Shown: positions 9,464-17,848, counted from the first letter of the stretch. The stretch is 52,153 bases of DNA from JAVBJV01 sp031546815 (GCA_031546815.1 JAVBJV010000003.1:1-52153); one strand, 5' to 3'. Numbers and translations: made by a program. The notes: a model not told the origin generated them from the sequence alone.

Positions 9464-9837
9464 TTGATGTGTTGGTTCCGCAGGGCGACTGGCGGGTGCG
9501 GATTATGGATCTGTCGGGCGGTAACGGAAGCGACCCGGTCGAGATGATCAAAGGGTTTGAATCGCTGATGCATGCCAATGCATTCGCGCGGCGTTACGTG
9601 CGCGACAGCATGGAACGCTGCCGTTCACGCGGTATGGCTGCGGATGCGGTGTTGCAGGCGTGGTTCGCCTTTGGCGAAGACGCTGTTGTGCAGGGCGAGG
9701 GCGGCTGGTCCAGCGCGTCCGAGGTGAAGGCGTTTTCCGAAACGCCGGTGACCGACAGTGAAGATCGCAACTGGCGTGCGCTCGACCCGCGTCGTTATGG
9801 CGACGACGAAGAAGATGATGATGGAGACGACGCATGA
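9460..9837 (+). CDS. small hypothetical protein with acidic tail, between nadE and gltX
   Basis: A 125-aa soluble protein of unknown function. It begins with GTG inside the nadE stop region (4-base overlap) and its TGA overlaps the gltX ATG, so it is locked into a coupled nadE-orf-gltX unit. The N-terminal half (DWRVRIMDLSGGNGSDPVEM, then FESLMHANAFARRYVRDSME) looks globular. The last residues, DDEEDDDGDDA, form a strongly acidic disordered tail. There is no signal peptide or membrane segment. Small proteins of this kind often sit in such operons without a known role. I do not name a family. Confidence 0.75.
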   Translation: MIDVLVPQGDWRVRIMDLSGGNGSDPVEMIKGFESLMHANAFARRYVRDSMERCRSRGMAADAVLQAWFAFGEDAVVQGEGGWSSASEVKAFSETPVTDSEDRNWRALDPRRYGDDEEDDDGDDA

Positions 9838-11165
9838 CCCGTTTACGGTTCGCCCCCAGCCCGACCGGGTATCTGCATGTCGGCAACGCGCGCGCGGCGT
9901 TGGTGAATTACCTGTTCGCGAAAAAGACCGGCGGCACGTTCATCCTGCGTCTGGACGATACGGATGTCGGGCGCTCGAAGCCCGAGTATGCCGAGGCGAT
10001 CGAGCAGGACCTCGCCTGGATGGGTATTGCGTGGAGCGAGTTCTTCCGCCAGACCGACCGTCTTCCGCTGTATGAAGAAGCAGCGGAGACGCTGAAAGCG
10101 TCCGGCCATCTCTATCCCTGCTTCGAGAGCGAGGAGGAGCTGAAGTACAAGCGCGAGCAGATGCTGCGTCAGAAGCGTCCGCCGATCTACGATCGTGGTG
10201 CGCTGAAGATGACGCCCGAGCAGTACGCGCGCGCGCTGGAAAACGGCAAGAAACCGTACTGGCGCTTCAAGCTGTCGGGGCGTGTGATCGTGTGGGACGA
10301 TCTGGTGCTGGGCAAGCGGCAGGTGAAGCTGCCGACCTTGTCGGACCCGGTGCTGATCCGTGCGGATGGGTCGTTTTTGTATACGTTCACCTCGGTGGTG
10401 GATGATATTGAATCGAAGATCACGCACATTATCCGCGGCGAAGATCACGTCACCAACACCGGTGTGCAGCGCGACATTCTGGAAGCGCTGGGTGGCAAGA
10501 TGCCCGCCTTTGCGCATCTGCCGTTGCTGACCGATGGCGATGGCGGGCCGCTGTCGAAGCGGTTGAACTCGCTGGGTCTGCGCAATCTGCGTAGCGATGG
10601 TGTGGAAGGCGGCGTGGTCTCGGCATTCCTGGCGCGGCTCGGCACCGGGCATCCGGTGGTGCCGGCCGACATGGACACGCTGGTGCGTGAGTTCAATCTG
10701 AAGCATTACGCGCCCTCGACCGCGCGGTTCGATCCGGCGCAGTTGCTGCGTCTGAACCGCCGCCATCTGCATGTGCTGCCGTTCGAGGATGTGAAGGCAC
10801 GTCTGCCCGCTGGCGCGACGGAAGAGTTCTGGAACGTGGTGCGCGGCAATCTCGACCTGCTGAACGAGGCACGGATCTGGTGGGATGTCGCCGCTGGCAC
10901 CATCGTGCCGCCAGTTCTGGAGGGCGATGGCGATTACCTGAAAACCGCACTCGACCTGATGCCCGCGGGACCGTGGACCACCGATGTGTGGGGTACGTGG
11001 ACTGCGGCGCTGAAGGAAGCCACCGGACGCAAGGGCAAGGCGCTGTTCATGCCGCTGCGTCTGGCGCTGACCGGCGAGGAGCACGGGCCGGAGCTGCACG
11101 ACATGCTGCCGCTGATCGGGCCTGAACGCGCGCAATTGCGCCTGAAGATAGCTGCCGGAGTTTGA
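9834..11165 (+). CDS. gltX: glutamyl-tRNA synthetase (LSKR-type variant)
   Basis: A 443-aa class I aminoacyl-tRNA synthetase charging tRNA with glutamate. The HIGH-type motif is SPTGYLHVGNARAAL near the N-terminus and the KMSKS equivalent is GGPLSKRLNSLGLRNL with K242. The segment after it (LRSDGVEGGVVSAFLARLGT) follows the second GluRS form of alphaproteobacteria rather than the classic KMSKRHG form. The length is slightly short of the usual 460-480. Many species with this form have two gltX copies, one possibly dedicated to tRNA-Gln mischarging for the amidotransferase route. Only one copy is in this window. Its ATG overlaps the upstream stop. Confidence 0.9.
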   Translation: MTRLRFAPSPTGYLHVGNARAALVNYLFAKKTGGTFILRLDDTDVGRSKPEYAEAIEQDLAWMGIAWSEFFRQTDRLPLYEEAAETLKASGHLYPCFESEEELKYKREQMLRQKRPPIYDRGALKMTPEQYARALENGKKPYWRFKLSGRVIVWDDLVLGKRQVKLPTLSDPVLIRADGSFLYTFTSVVDDIESKITHIIRGEDHVTNTGVQRDILEALGGKMPAFAHLPLLTDGDGGPLSKRLNSLGLRNLRSDGVEGGVVSAFLARLGTGHPVVPADMDTLVREFNLKHYAPSTARFDPAQLLRLNRRHLHVLPFEDVKARLPAGATEEFWNVVRGNLDLLNEARIWWDVAAGTIVPPVLEGDGDYLKTALDLMPAGPWTTDVWGTWTAALKEATGRKGKALFMPLRLALTGEEHGPELHDMLPLIGPERAQLRLKIAAGV

Positions 11166-11167
11166 CG

Positions 11168-12511
11168 ATGCTGGATCTGCACTTCCATAATTCGGCAACA
11201 CGCCGGAAGGAAAAATTCACGCCGCTCGATGCATTGCATGTGCGTATGTATGTGTGCGGCCCGACGGTGTACGACCTTGCGCATATCGGTAATGCGCGTC
11301 CAGTGATTGTGTTCGATGTGCTCTCGCGCTTGCTGCGGCGCGTATATCCGCGCGTGACCTATGCGCGGAACATCACCGATGTGGACGACAAGATCATCGA
11401 CCGCGCGCGAGATAGTGGCGAACCGATCGACAGCATCACCACGCGCACCACGGCGGATTACCATGCCGATATGGCGTCGGTGGGGGCAATGCGCCCGGAC
11501 ATCGAACCGCGTGCCACCACGCATATCGCCGAGATGATCACGCTGATCGAAAAGCTGATCGCGGGTGGCCATGCCTATGCGGCGGAAGGGCACGTGCTGT
11601 TCGCGGTGAAATCGTTCGACAAATACGGCAAGCTCTCGGGCCGTAGTCCCGAGGATCTGCTGGCGGGCGCGCGCGTGGAAGTCGCCACCTACAAGAACGA
11701 CCCCGGCGATTTCGTGCTGTGGAAACCCTCGACCGACGACATGCCCGGCTGGAACAGCCCCTGGGGCCGTGGGCGTCCGGGGTGGCATATCGAGTGCTCG
11801 GCCATGTCGTGGAAGCATCTGGGCGAGAGCTTCGACATTCATGGCGGCGGCGAAGACCTGCTGTTCCCGCACCACGAGAACGAAGTGGCGCAAAGCCTGT
11901 GCGCCTTCCCCGGCAGCGTGTTTGCGCGCGTCTGGATGCATAACGGCATGCTGCGCGTGAATGGCGAGAAGATGTCGAAGTCGCTCGGCAATTTCCGCAC
12001 TGTGCGCGATCTGCTGGCGCTCGGCCCGTGGGCGGGCGAGGCTTACCGGATGCTGGTGCTGAAGACGCATTATCGGGCGGTGCTCGATTATTCGGAAGAC
12101 GCACTGCATGGCGCGAAGAAGGAGCTCGACCGGTTCCAGCGCGCCATGGGGAATGCAAAGCCCAGCGCGCCGCATGCGGATGTGCTGGCGGCGCTGGCGG
12201 ACGATCTGAACACGCCGCTGGCGGTCTCGGTCCTGCACCGTCTGGCTGATGCAGCGCTGGCGGGCGATGCCGATGCGGCTTCAAGCCTGCGCGCCTCGGT
12301 CGATCTGCTGGGCCTGTGCTGGACCGATGCGGAAACATGGTTCCGTGGCGAGGGCGACAACGCCGTGATCGAGGCGGCCATCAATGCCCGTCTGGCCGCA
12401 CGCGCCGCGAAGAACTTCGCCGAGGCGGACCGTATCCGTGCCGATCTTCTGGCGCAGGGCATCCTGCTGGAGGACAATGCCGGCGGCACAACCTGGCGCC
12501 GGGCGTCCTGA
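11168..12511 (+). CDS. cysS: cysteinyl-tRNA synthetase
   Basis: A 447-aa class I synthetase. The HIGH motif lies in CGPTVYDLAHIGNARP, whose Cys is one zinc ligand. Further zinc ligands are in HIECSAMSWKHLG and HGGGEDLLFPHHENE. KMSKS is at 268-272 (GEKMSKSLGNF). I chose ATG 11168 (MLDLHFHNS) because GGAG at 11157-11160 is spaced 7 bases away; the in-frame TTG at 11162 is less likely. The gene starts two bases after the gltX stop region, so the two synthetases are co-transcribed. The end is directly followed by the CsoR-family operator palindrome. Confidence 0.95.
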   Translation: MLDLHFHNSATRRKEKFTPLDALHVRMYVCGPTVYDLAHIGNARPVIVFDVLSRLLRRVYPRVTYARNITDVDDKIIDRARDSGEPIDSITTRTTADYHADMASVGAMRPDIEPRATTHIAEMITLIEKLIAGGHAYAAEGHVLFAVKSFDKYGKLSGRSPEDLLAGARVEVATYKNDPGDFVLWKPSTDDMPGWNSPWGRGRPGWHIECSAMSWKHLGESFDIHGGGEDLLFPHHENEVAQSLCAFPGSVFARVWMHNGMLRVNGEKMSKSLGNFRTVRDLLALGPWAGEAYRMLVLKTHYRAVLDYSEDALHGAKKELDRFQRAMGNAKPSAPHADVLAALADDLNTPLAVSVLHRLADAALAGDADAASSLRASVDLLGLCWTDAETWFRGEGDNAVIEAAINARLAARAAKNFAEADRIRADLLAQGILLEDNAGGTTWRRAS

Positions 12512-12518
12512 TTTTGCT

Positions 12519-12552
12519 GGACCTATCCTATCCCCCTGGGTAGGATAGGTCC
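12519..12552. promoter_or_regulatory. 12-bp perfect palindrome, probable operator of the CsoR-family repressor
   Basis: GGACCTATCCTA (12519-12530) and TAGGATAGGTCC (12541-12552) are perfect inverted repeats around the C/G-tract TCCCCCTGGG. Sites for the CsoR/RcnR/FrmR family are AT-flanked palindromes around G/C tracts, so this is most likely the autoregulatory operator. The right arm touches the ATG at 12553, leaving no ribosome binding site. Confidence 0.75.
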
Positions 12553-12813
12553 ATGCGACACGCACCCCATACCGATGTGCTCAACCGCCTGAAACGGGTG
12601 GAGGGGCATTTGCGTTCCGTCATCACCATGATCCAGTCCGGGCGCAATTGCGTAGAACTGGCGCAGCAGCTGGCCGCCGTGGAAAAAGCGGTGGGCGCGG
12701 CGAAGCGCACGCTGGTGCAGTCGCATCTGGAGCATTGTCTGGAAGACGCGGTGGAGGATGGGCGCGGTGCCGAGGCACTGGAAGAAGCACGCAAGATCTC
12801 GCGCTTTCTGTAA
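12553..12813 (+). CDS. CsoR/RcnR/FrmR-family metal- or thiol-responsive repressor
   Basis: An 86-aa all-helical DUF156 repressor. The family marker NRLKRVEGHLRSVITMIQSG is present. Potential ligands are C33 (GRNCVEL), H58 and C62 (VQSHLEHCLED). The spacing of 25 and then 4 residues matches the Cys-His-Cys set of copper-sensing CsoR. FrmR and RcnR have other residues at the last position, and an extra His at position 3 recalls RcnR. It probably represses its own promoter through the palindrome just upstream. No copper pump, formaldehyde dehydrogenase or nickel exporter is in the window, so the target and inducer are unknown. The RNA methyltransferase gene starts 20 bases downstream. Confidence 0.88.
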   Translation: MRHAPHTDVLNRLKRVEGHLRSVITMIQSGRNCVELAQQLAAVEKAVGAAKRTLVQSHLEHCLEDAVEDGRGAEALEEARKISRFL

Positions 12814-12833
12814 ATCCGGGTTATGCGGGCGTC

Positions 12834-13616
12834 ATGACAGGACGTGATGGTGGCGCCGATATCGGCCCGATTGGCAATTCCCCGGTGGTAATTCTGGTGC
12901 GACCGCAGCTGGCGGAGAACGTCGGCATGGTGGCGCGCGCCATGGCGAATGGCGGGCTGTTCCATTTGCGCCTTGTCGCCCCGCGCGACGGGTGGCCGCA
13001 GGATCGGGCCTGGCGCTCGGCGTCCGGTGCGGACCGGATTCTGGATGAAGCGACCGTGCACGAAACCGTGGGCGATGCGGTGGCCGATCTGCATCGTGTG
13101 TTCGGCACCTGTCCGCGCCCGCGTTACATCGTGAAGCCGCTGGTCACCGCACGTGGTGGCGCGGCCGAATTGCGTGCCGTGTGTGGGCAGAACATGAAGG
13201 CGGGCATCCTGTTCGGCCCAGAACGTGCGGGGCTGGAGAGTGAAGACCTGGCGCATGCCGACACACTGATCCGTTACCCGCTGAACCCGGCGTTCATGTC
13301 GTTGAACCTCGCGCAGGCCGTGATGGTGATGGCGTATGAATGGTGGACGGCGGAAGACCAGACCCCGCCGCACACGCTGATGACCAACAAGACCAAGGTG
13401 GCGACCAAGGGCGAGCTGGATAATTTCCTCGGCCACCTGATCCGCGAACTGGACGAATGCGGTTTTCTGCGCAACCTGCCCAAGCGTCCTGGCATGGTGC
13501 AGAACATCCGCCACCTGTTCGAACGTGGCGAGGTGACGGAACAGGAGCTGCGCACTCTGCACGGTATCGTGCAGGAACTGTCACACGGGCGGGATGCGCG
13601 GAAGAAGAAGGACTAA
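12834..13616 (+). CDS. trmJ: TrmJ/SpoU-family RNA 2'-O-methyltransferase
   Basis: A 260-aa SPOUT-class methyltransferase, predicted to methylate the ribose at position 32 of tRNAs using S-adenosylmethionine. The three SpoU motifs are visible: VILVRPQLAENVGMVARAM, GILFGPERAGLESEDL and IRYPLNPAFMSLNLAQAV. A C-terminal helical extension (HLIRELDECGFLRN...) fits TrmJ rather than TrmH. I chose ATG 12834 (MTGRDGGADIG); the upstream open frame is an overlap with the repressor gene. The gene ends convergently one base from the permease gene at 13618, with no visible terminator between them. Confidence 0.85.
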   Translation: MTGRDGGADIGPIGNSPVVILVRPQLAENVGMVARAMANGGLFHLRLVAPRDGWPQDRAWRSASGADRILDEATVHETVGDAVADLHRVFGTCPRPRYIVKPLVTARGGAAELRAVCGQNMKAGILFGPERAGLESEDLAHADTLIRYPLNPAFMSLNLAQAVMVMAYEWWTAEDQTPPHTLMTNKTKVATKGELDNFLGHLIRELDECGFLRNLPKRPGMVQNIRHLFERGEVTEQELRTLHGIVQELSHGRDARKKKD

Positions 13617-13617
13617 T

Positions 13618-14451
13618 CTAACTCCGCCGCATGACGGGATCCAGCGCGACGCGCAGCGATTCTCCCAGCGTGTTGTAAGCCAGCGCGGTGAATAGAATGG
13701 CCAGGCCCGGCGGATACATCTGCTCCGGCGCAATTTCCAGATAGGTATAGGCGCGCGCCAGCATTCCCCCCCAGCTTGGGTCGGGCGGCTGTACACCAAG
13801 GCCCAGGAAGCTGAGGCTCGCCTCGGCCAGCAGGGCAGTGGCCAGCAGCAGCGTGGTCTGTACGATGATCGGCTGGATGACGTTCGGCAGGATGTGCTTC
13901 ACCAGCAGCCACGGCGTGCTGGCTCCGAAGCAGCGTGATGCGTCGACGTAAAGTTCGTTGCGGATGGTCATGGTCTGTGCGCGCACCAGCCGCGCCACAA
14001 TGGGCGAGAACACCAGCCCGACTGCGATCATCCCGTTGGTCAGCCCGATCCCCATCGCCCCCGTGATGGCAACGGCCAGAATGATGGCCGGGAAGGACAG
14101 CAGCGTATCGATCATGCGGCTGATCGCATCGTCCAGCCAGCCGCCGATAAAGCCCGCCAGCAGCCCCAGCGGCAGACCGACCAGCAACGCGACGCTGACC
14201 GCCAGCAGGCTGGCATACAGCGCGATGGGGGCGCCGTAGATCAACCGGCTGAACACATCGCGCCCAAGATCGTCGGTGCCGAGCAGATGCTGGAAGTCGG
14301 GCGGCAGCAGCATGTCCATCGGGTCCTGCGCCGTGGGCGAATACGGTGCGATCCACGGGGCCAGCAGGCCGGTGACCAGCAACAGCACCAGCCACAGAAT
14401 GCTGAGTGTCGCACGCAGATCCCGACGCAGCCATGAAAAGAAGAATGCCAT
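13618..14451 (-). CDS. peptide/opine ABC transporter permease (DppC/NikC type)
   Basis: A 277-aa inner-membrane permease with about six transmembrane segments. The N-terminus (MAFFFSWLRRDLRATLS, then LVLLLVTGLLAPWIAPYSP) and LGTDDLGRDVFSRLIYG are signatures of the second permease in DppBC-type importers. The ATPase-contact EAA loop is DASRCFGASTPWLLVKHILPN. The length is normal. It is the last gene of a four-gene operon (ATPase, ATPase, permease, permease) reading leftwards, 14 bases after the upstream permease. It is expected to pair with the permease at 14466-15419 and the binding protein at 17882-19450. Confidence 0.92.
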   Translation of the reverse strand: MAFFFSWLRRDLRATLSILWLVLLLVTGLLAPWIAPYSPTAQDPMDMLLPPDFQHLLGTDDLGRDVFSRLIYGAPIALYASLLAVSVALLVGLPLGLLAGFIGGWLDDAISRMIDTLLSFPAIILAVAITGAMGIGLTNGMIAVGLVFSPIVARLVRAQTMTIRNELYVDASRCFGASTPWLLVKHILPNVIQPIIVQTTLLLATALLAEASLSFLGLGVQPPDPSWGGMLARAYTYLEIAPEQMYPPGLAILFTALAYNTLGESLRVALDPVMRRS

Positions 14452-14465
14452 TCTCTGCCTCCCCG

Positions 14466-15419
14466 TTAACGTTGCCGCATGCGCGGGTCGATCAGGCCGT
14501 AGAGAATATCGATGGTCAGATTGATCAGGATGACCATCACCACCAGAACCAGCACGACGCCCTGCACGACAGGGAAGTCCTTGCTGACGGCGGATTGCAC
14601 CATCAGGCTGCCGATGCCGGGGATGGCGAACACTGCCTCGATCACCACGGTGGCGCCCAGCATGCGGTTGAACAGCAGACCGCCCACCGTCAGCAGTGTC
14701 ACGCCGACATTCTTCAGCCCGTGTCGCCACAGAATGGCGGTGGGGGACAGGCCCTTGGCGCGTAGAGTGCGCACAGCTTGTGACGAGAGGAACTCGACCA
14801 GTGTGCCGCGCAACTGCCGCGCCACTTCGGATATGCCGCTGGATGCCAGCGCAATCGCGGGCAACAATGCGTGTCGCAATGCCGCGATGGGATCGTCCAG
14901 CAACGGCGCGGCACCGGTTGCGGGCAGCAGGCGCAGATCCATGGCGACGATCGAGACCAGAATCATCGCCAGCCAGAAATTCGGCAAGGCCACACCAAGC
15001 GCGCTGACCGTCGAGACCGCCGTGTCCGCCACCGATCCCGCGCGTCGTGCAGCGGCGATGCCCAGCGGCATGCCGATCAGCAGCGCCAGAAACTGGGCAA
15101 GAACGACAATCAGCAACGTGTTGGGCAGACGCTGGAAAATCGCCTCGGTAACCTGCACGCCCGACAGGAACGAACGCGACAGGTCCCCCTGCACCGCGTT
15201 GAGCAGCCAGTGCCCGTATTGCAGCAGGAAGGGGCGATCCAGCCCGTAGAGTGCGCGTAGTTCGGCAATGCGTTCGGCGGAGGCGCTTTCGCCTGCCAGC
15301 GCGATGGCGATGTCTCCGGGCACCAGTTGCAGCAGGCCGAAGACGACGAAGGTTGCCAGCACGATGACCGGCAGGATCTGCGCCAGACGCCGCGTGATGG
15401 GGCGGATGCTGATCTGCAT
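14466..15419 (-). CDS. peptide/opine ABC transporter permease (DppB type)
   Basis: A 317-aa inner-membrane permease of the DppB/OppB family. The N-terminal membrane segment with LLQLVPGDIAIALAGE, the phrase LYGLDRPFLLQYGHWL, the EAA loop RAKGLSPTAILWRHGLKN and the C-terminal ILYGLIDPRMRQR are all characteristic. I set the start at ATG 15419 (MQISIRPITRRLAQ) because the upstream open frame has no family similarity. It begins 5 bases after the second ATPase gene. The substrate cannot be read from the permease. Confidence 0.92.
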   Translation of the reverse strand: MQISIRPITRRLAQILPVIVLATFVVFGLLQLVPGDIAIALAGESASAERIAELRALYGLDRPFLLQYGHWLLNAVQGDLSRSFLSGVQVTEAIFQRLPNTLLIVVLAQFLALLIGMPLGIAAARRAGSVADTAVSTVSALGVALPNFWLAMILVSIVAMDLRLLPATGAAPLLDDPIAALRHALLPAIALASSGISEVARQLRGTLVEFLSSQAVRTLRAKGLSPTAILWRHGLKNVGVTLLTVGGLLFNRMLGATVVIEAVFAIPGIGSLMVQSAVSKDFPVVQGVVLVLVVMVILINLTIDILYGLIDPRMRQR

Positions 15420-15424
15420 GTTCG

Positions 15425-16441
15425 TTACCCCTGTTGCCCGGCGACGAAGTGACAGGCAACGAACTGCGCCGGACGCACTTCGCGCAGGGCAGGTTCTTCG
15501 GTGTGGCAGCGTGGCTGTGCCTCGGGGCAGCGTGTGCAGAAGCGGCAACCGGCGGGCGGGTGCACGGGGCTTGGGATTTCTCCCTGCAACTTGATGCGTT
15601 CCTCGCGATGCCGCGCGCCGGGCATCGGCACCGGTTCTGCGGACAGAAGCGCGCGTGTGTAGGGATGCAGCGGTGCGTCCGATAACGCCTCGGCCGGGGC
15701 AACTTCCATCAGGCGGCCAAGATACATCACGGCGATGCGGTTGCTGACATGCGACACCACGCCAAGGTCGTGCGTGATGAAGACGTAAGTCAGGCCGAAT
15801 TCGTTCTGCAGGTCCGAGAACAGGTTGAGGATCTCGGCCTGGATCGAGACATCCAGCGCGGCGGTGACTTCATCGCAGACGATGACTTCGGGGCGGGTGG
15901 TCAGCGCGCGGGCGATGTTGGCGCGCTGCTTCTGTCCGCCCGAGAGTTCGTGTGGATAGCGGTGCGCGAATTCCGGCCGCAGACCTACGCGGTCCAGCAA
16001 CTGGATGACCGTTCTGTCGCGTTCGGCGCGTGAACCGCCGATGCCGGCAATGTCCATCGGTTCGCGGATACTGGCCCCGATGGTCATGCGCGGATTGATG
16101 GCGGCGTTGGGGTCCTGGAAGATGATCTGATACGCACGCCGATACTGCCGCTGCGCACGGGCTGACAGGGCGAACAGATTCTGGTCGCGATGCAGCACCT
16201 GCCCGCTGGTGGGCGATGTCAGGCAGACCAGCGCGCGGCCAAGCGTGGATTTGCCCGAACCGGATTCCCCAATGATGCCGAACGTCTCGCCCGGCTGCAC
16301 GATGAAGCTGACACCATCAACGGCCTTCACGGTCTCGCCGCGCACAGATGTGGGGAAGTGGATCTTCAGGTCCTGCACGCTCAGCAGTGGTGTGGTGGAA
16401 GTCGCGTGCATGTCGGGGCGGAAGCTCTGCTGAACCGTCAT
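15425..16441 (-). CDS. peptide/opine ABC transporter ATP-binding protein (DppF/OppF type)
   Basis: A 338-aa ATPase. Walker A is GESGSGKST, the signature is LSGGQKQR, Walker B runs into VIVCDEVTAALD and the H-loop is ITHDLG. The C-terminal oligopeptide extension has the usual Cys cluster (GCRFCTRCPEAQPRCH). The start ATG at 16441 overlaps the preceding ATPase stop by four bases (ATGA), showing translational coupling and fixing the start (MTVQQSFRPD). It forms the nucleotide-binding heterodimer with the upstream ATPase. Confidence 0.92.
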   Translation of the reverse strand: MTVQQSFRPDMHATSTTPLLSVQDLKIHFPTSVRGETVKAVDGVSFIVQPGETFGIIGESGSGKSTLGRALVCLTSPTSGQVLHRDQNLFALSARAQRQYRRAYQIIFQDPNAAINPRMTIGASIREPMDIAGIGGSRAERDRTVIQLLDRVGLRPEFAHRYPHELSGGQKQRANIARALTTRPEVIVCDEVTAALDVSIQAEILNLFSDLQNEFGLTYVFITHDLGVVSHVSNRIAVMYLGRLMEVAPAEALSDAPLHPYTRALLSAEPVPMPGARHREERIKLQGEIPSPVHPPAGCRFCTRCPEAQPRCHTEEPALREVRPAQFVACHFVAGQQG

Positions 16442-17484
16442 GATGCCATCACTCCGCGCAGGGTCAGGTCGGCGTGGCGCGCGCACCGCACGGCGTGCTG
16501 CTCCACCTGGTGCAGCGATTGTGGGGCGGCGCATTCTTCGCCCGCGTAGGTGCAACGCGGTGCAAAACGGCACCCCGGGGGCATAGCCTGTGGTGCAGGA
16601 ACGCGGCCGGGAATGGATGGCAGGCGCTGTCCGCGCTCGCTTAGGCGGGGCAAGGCGTTCAGCAGGCCCGATGTGTATGGGTGCAGCGGGTTGGTCAGCA
16701 CGGTGTCGGTCGGCGCGTCCTCGACCAGTTGGCCGGCATACATGGTCAGCAGGCGCGTGCACACTTCCGACACAACGCCCAGGTCGTGCGTGATGAACAT
16801 CAGCGCCGTACCGTCGCGTTCGCTGCGTTCCAGCAGCAGGTCGATGATCTGCGCCTGCACAGTCACGTCGAGCGCGGTGGTCGGTTCGTCGGCGATCAGC
16901 AGGGCGGGCTGGCAGGCAATGGCAATGGCGATCATTGCGCGCTGGCGCATCCCCCCTGAGAGCTGGTGCGGGTAATCGTCGAACCGGCGTCGTGGCAGCG
17001 GAATTCCCACGGAATCGATCAGCGCGATGGCGCGTTCTTTCGCTTCATGGCGGCTGATGGGGAAGTGGGTGCGCAGGGTCTCGGTGATTTGTGCGCCGAT
17101 GGTGAACACGCAGTCCAGCGCGCTCATCGGTTCCTGGAACACCATGGCAATGTGCCGCCCACGAATGCCGCGCAACTGTGCGTCCGGCATGGTGATGAGG
17201 TTTTGCCCGGCGTAAATCGCCTCGCCCGTAACCTTCATGCTGTGTGGAGGCAACAGGCCGAGGATCGACAGGCCGGTTACTGTCTTGCCGCAGCCGCTTT
17301 CGCCCACGATGCCGACGCGTTCGCCCGGAGCAATGTCGAAATTCAGGTCGCTGACCAGTGGCAGTTCGTTGCGACCCGCGCGCAGTGCGATGCCCAGATT
17401 GCGAACGCGCAGCAAAGGCGCCGAGGCGTTACCGGACATGTGCATGCACACCGTGCCGATGGAGCCGCGCATGCGATGCGGCAT
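16438..17484 (-). CDS. peptide/opine ABC transporter ATP-binding protein (DppD/OppD type)
   Basis: About 348 aa if the first ATG (17484) is used. Walker A is GESGCGKTVTG, the signature is LSGGMRQRAMIAIA, Walker B is LLIADEPTTALD and the C-terminal Cys motif is GCRFAPRCTYAGEEC. It is the first gene of the leftward transporter operon and is divergent from the biotin-carrier gene. The N-terminus is uncertain: ATG 17439 (MSGNASAPLLRVRN) is closer to the usual domain start, but no candidate has a clear ribosome site at good spacing. Confidence 0.9.
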   Translation of the reverse strand: MPHRMRGSIGTVCMHMSGNASAPLLRVRNLGIALRAGRNELPLVSDLNFDIAPGERVGIVGESGCGKTVTGLSILGLLPPHSMKVTGEAIYAGQNLITMPDAQLRGIRGRHIAMVFQEPMSALDCVFTIGAQITETLRTHFPISRHEAKERAIALIDSVGIPLPRRRFDDYPHQLSGGMRQRAMIAIAIACQPALLIADEPTTALDVTVQAQIIDLLLERSERDGTALMFITHDLGVVSEVCTRLLTMYAGQLVEDAPTDTVLTNPLHPYTSGLLNALPRLSERGQRLPSIPGRVPAPQAMPPGCRFAPRCTYAGEECAAPQSLHQVEQHAVRCARHADLTLRGVMAS

Positions 17485-17538
17485 GTCTTAAACGCTGCAT
17501 CTCTTTCCCCCTGACGCATCGAACATCTGACGGTCCGA

Positions 17539-17578
17539 TTGCTATATTTGTTATTGCAAATGACAAAAAACCCGTCAA
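17539..17578. promoter_or_regulatory. divergent promoter region with TTGCTATA dyad (transporter operon / biotin carrier)
   Basis: TTGCTATA (17539-17546), a five-base spacer and TATTGCAA (17552-17559) form a dyad matching at 7 of 8 positions. Reading towards the transporter operon, TTGACG (complement of 17573-17578) with a 17-base spacer to AATAAC is a possible weak promoter overlapping the dyad. A related dyad lies in the other divergent region of this cluster (21895-21912), so a shared repressor is plausible. Confidence 0.45.
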
Positions 17579-17623
17579 GCTAAACTCATGTGCGCGGAGA
17601 ACGCACTGCCCGGGAGGAAATGG

Positions 17624-17842
17624 ATGAGCGAAACAAAAGTGTTGGCCGAACTGAATGCCAATGTCTGGAAAATAGAAGTCGCCGTTGGCGATCGTGTCGA
17701 AATGGAAGATCCGCTGATCATTCTTGAATCGATGAAGATGGAAATTCCGGTGCTGTCACCAGCATCGGGCGTGGTGCGTTCGTTCCTGGTGCAGGAAGGC
17801 GATAACGTCACCGAAGGCCAGGCGCTTCTGGTGTTGGAGTAA
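17624..17842 (+). CDS. stand-alone biotin carboxyl carrier protein
   Basis: A 72-aa biotinyl domain only. The biotin-accepting Lys is K38 in ESMKMEIP, and the fold ends in GDNVTEGQALLVLE. I chose ATG 17624 (MSETKVLAEL) because GGAGG lies about 10 bases upstream; the upstream in-frame ATG at 17588 has no such site. It should be the mobile carrier for the biotin carboxylase at 23541 and carboxyltransferase at 21976, whose proteins lack their own biotinyl domain. It is separated from them by the CoA-transferase and binding-protein genes on the other strand. A strong terminator follows. The alternative is lipoyl attachment, but MKM is the biotin form. Confidence 0.88.
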   Translation: MSETKVLAELNANVWKIEVAVGDRVEMEDPLIILESMKMEIPVLSPASGVVRSFLVQEGDNVTEGQALLVLE

Positions 17843-17848
17843 AAGCGT

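Noticed and set aside
12648..12833. N-terminal extension of the TrmJ-like protein overlapping the CsoR-family gene
   Set aside because: The extension is an out-of-frame read of the repressor gene. The family's N-terminus starts after ATG 12834.
13618..15702. 694-residue minus-strand frame that would fuse extra sequence to the DppC-type permease
   Set aside because: Only the last 277 residues resemble a permease. The first part is an out-of-frame read of the DppB-type gene, so this is not a natural fusion.
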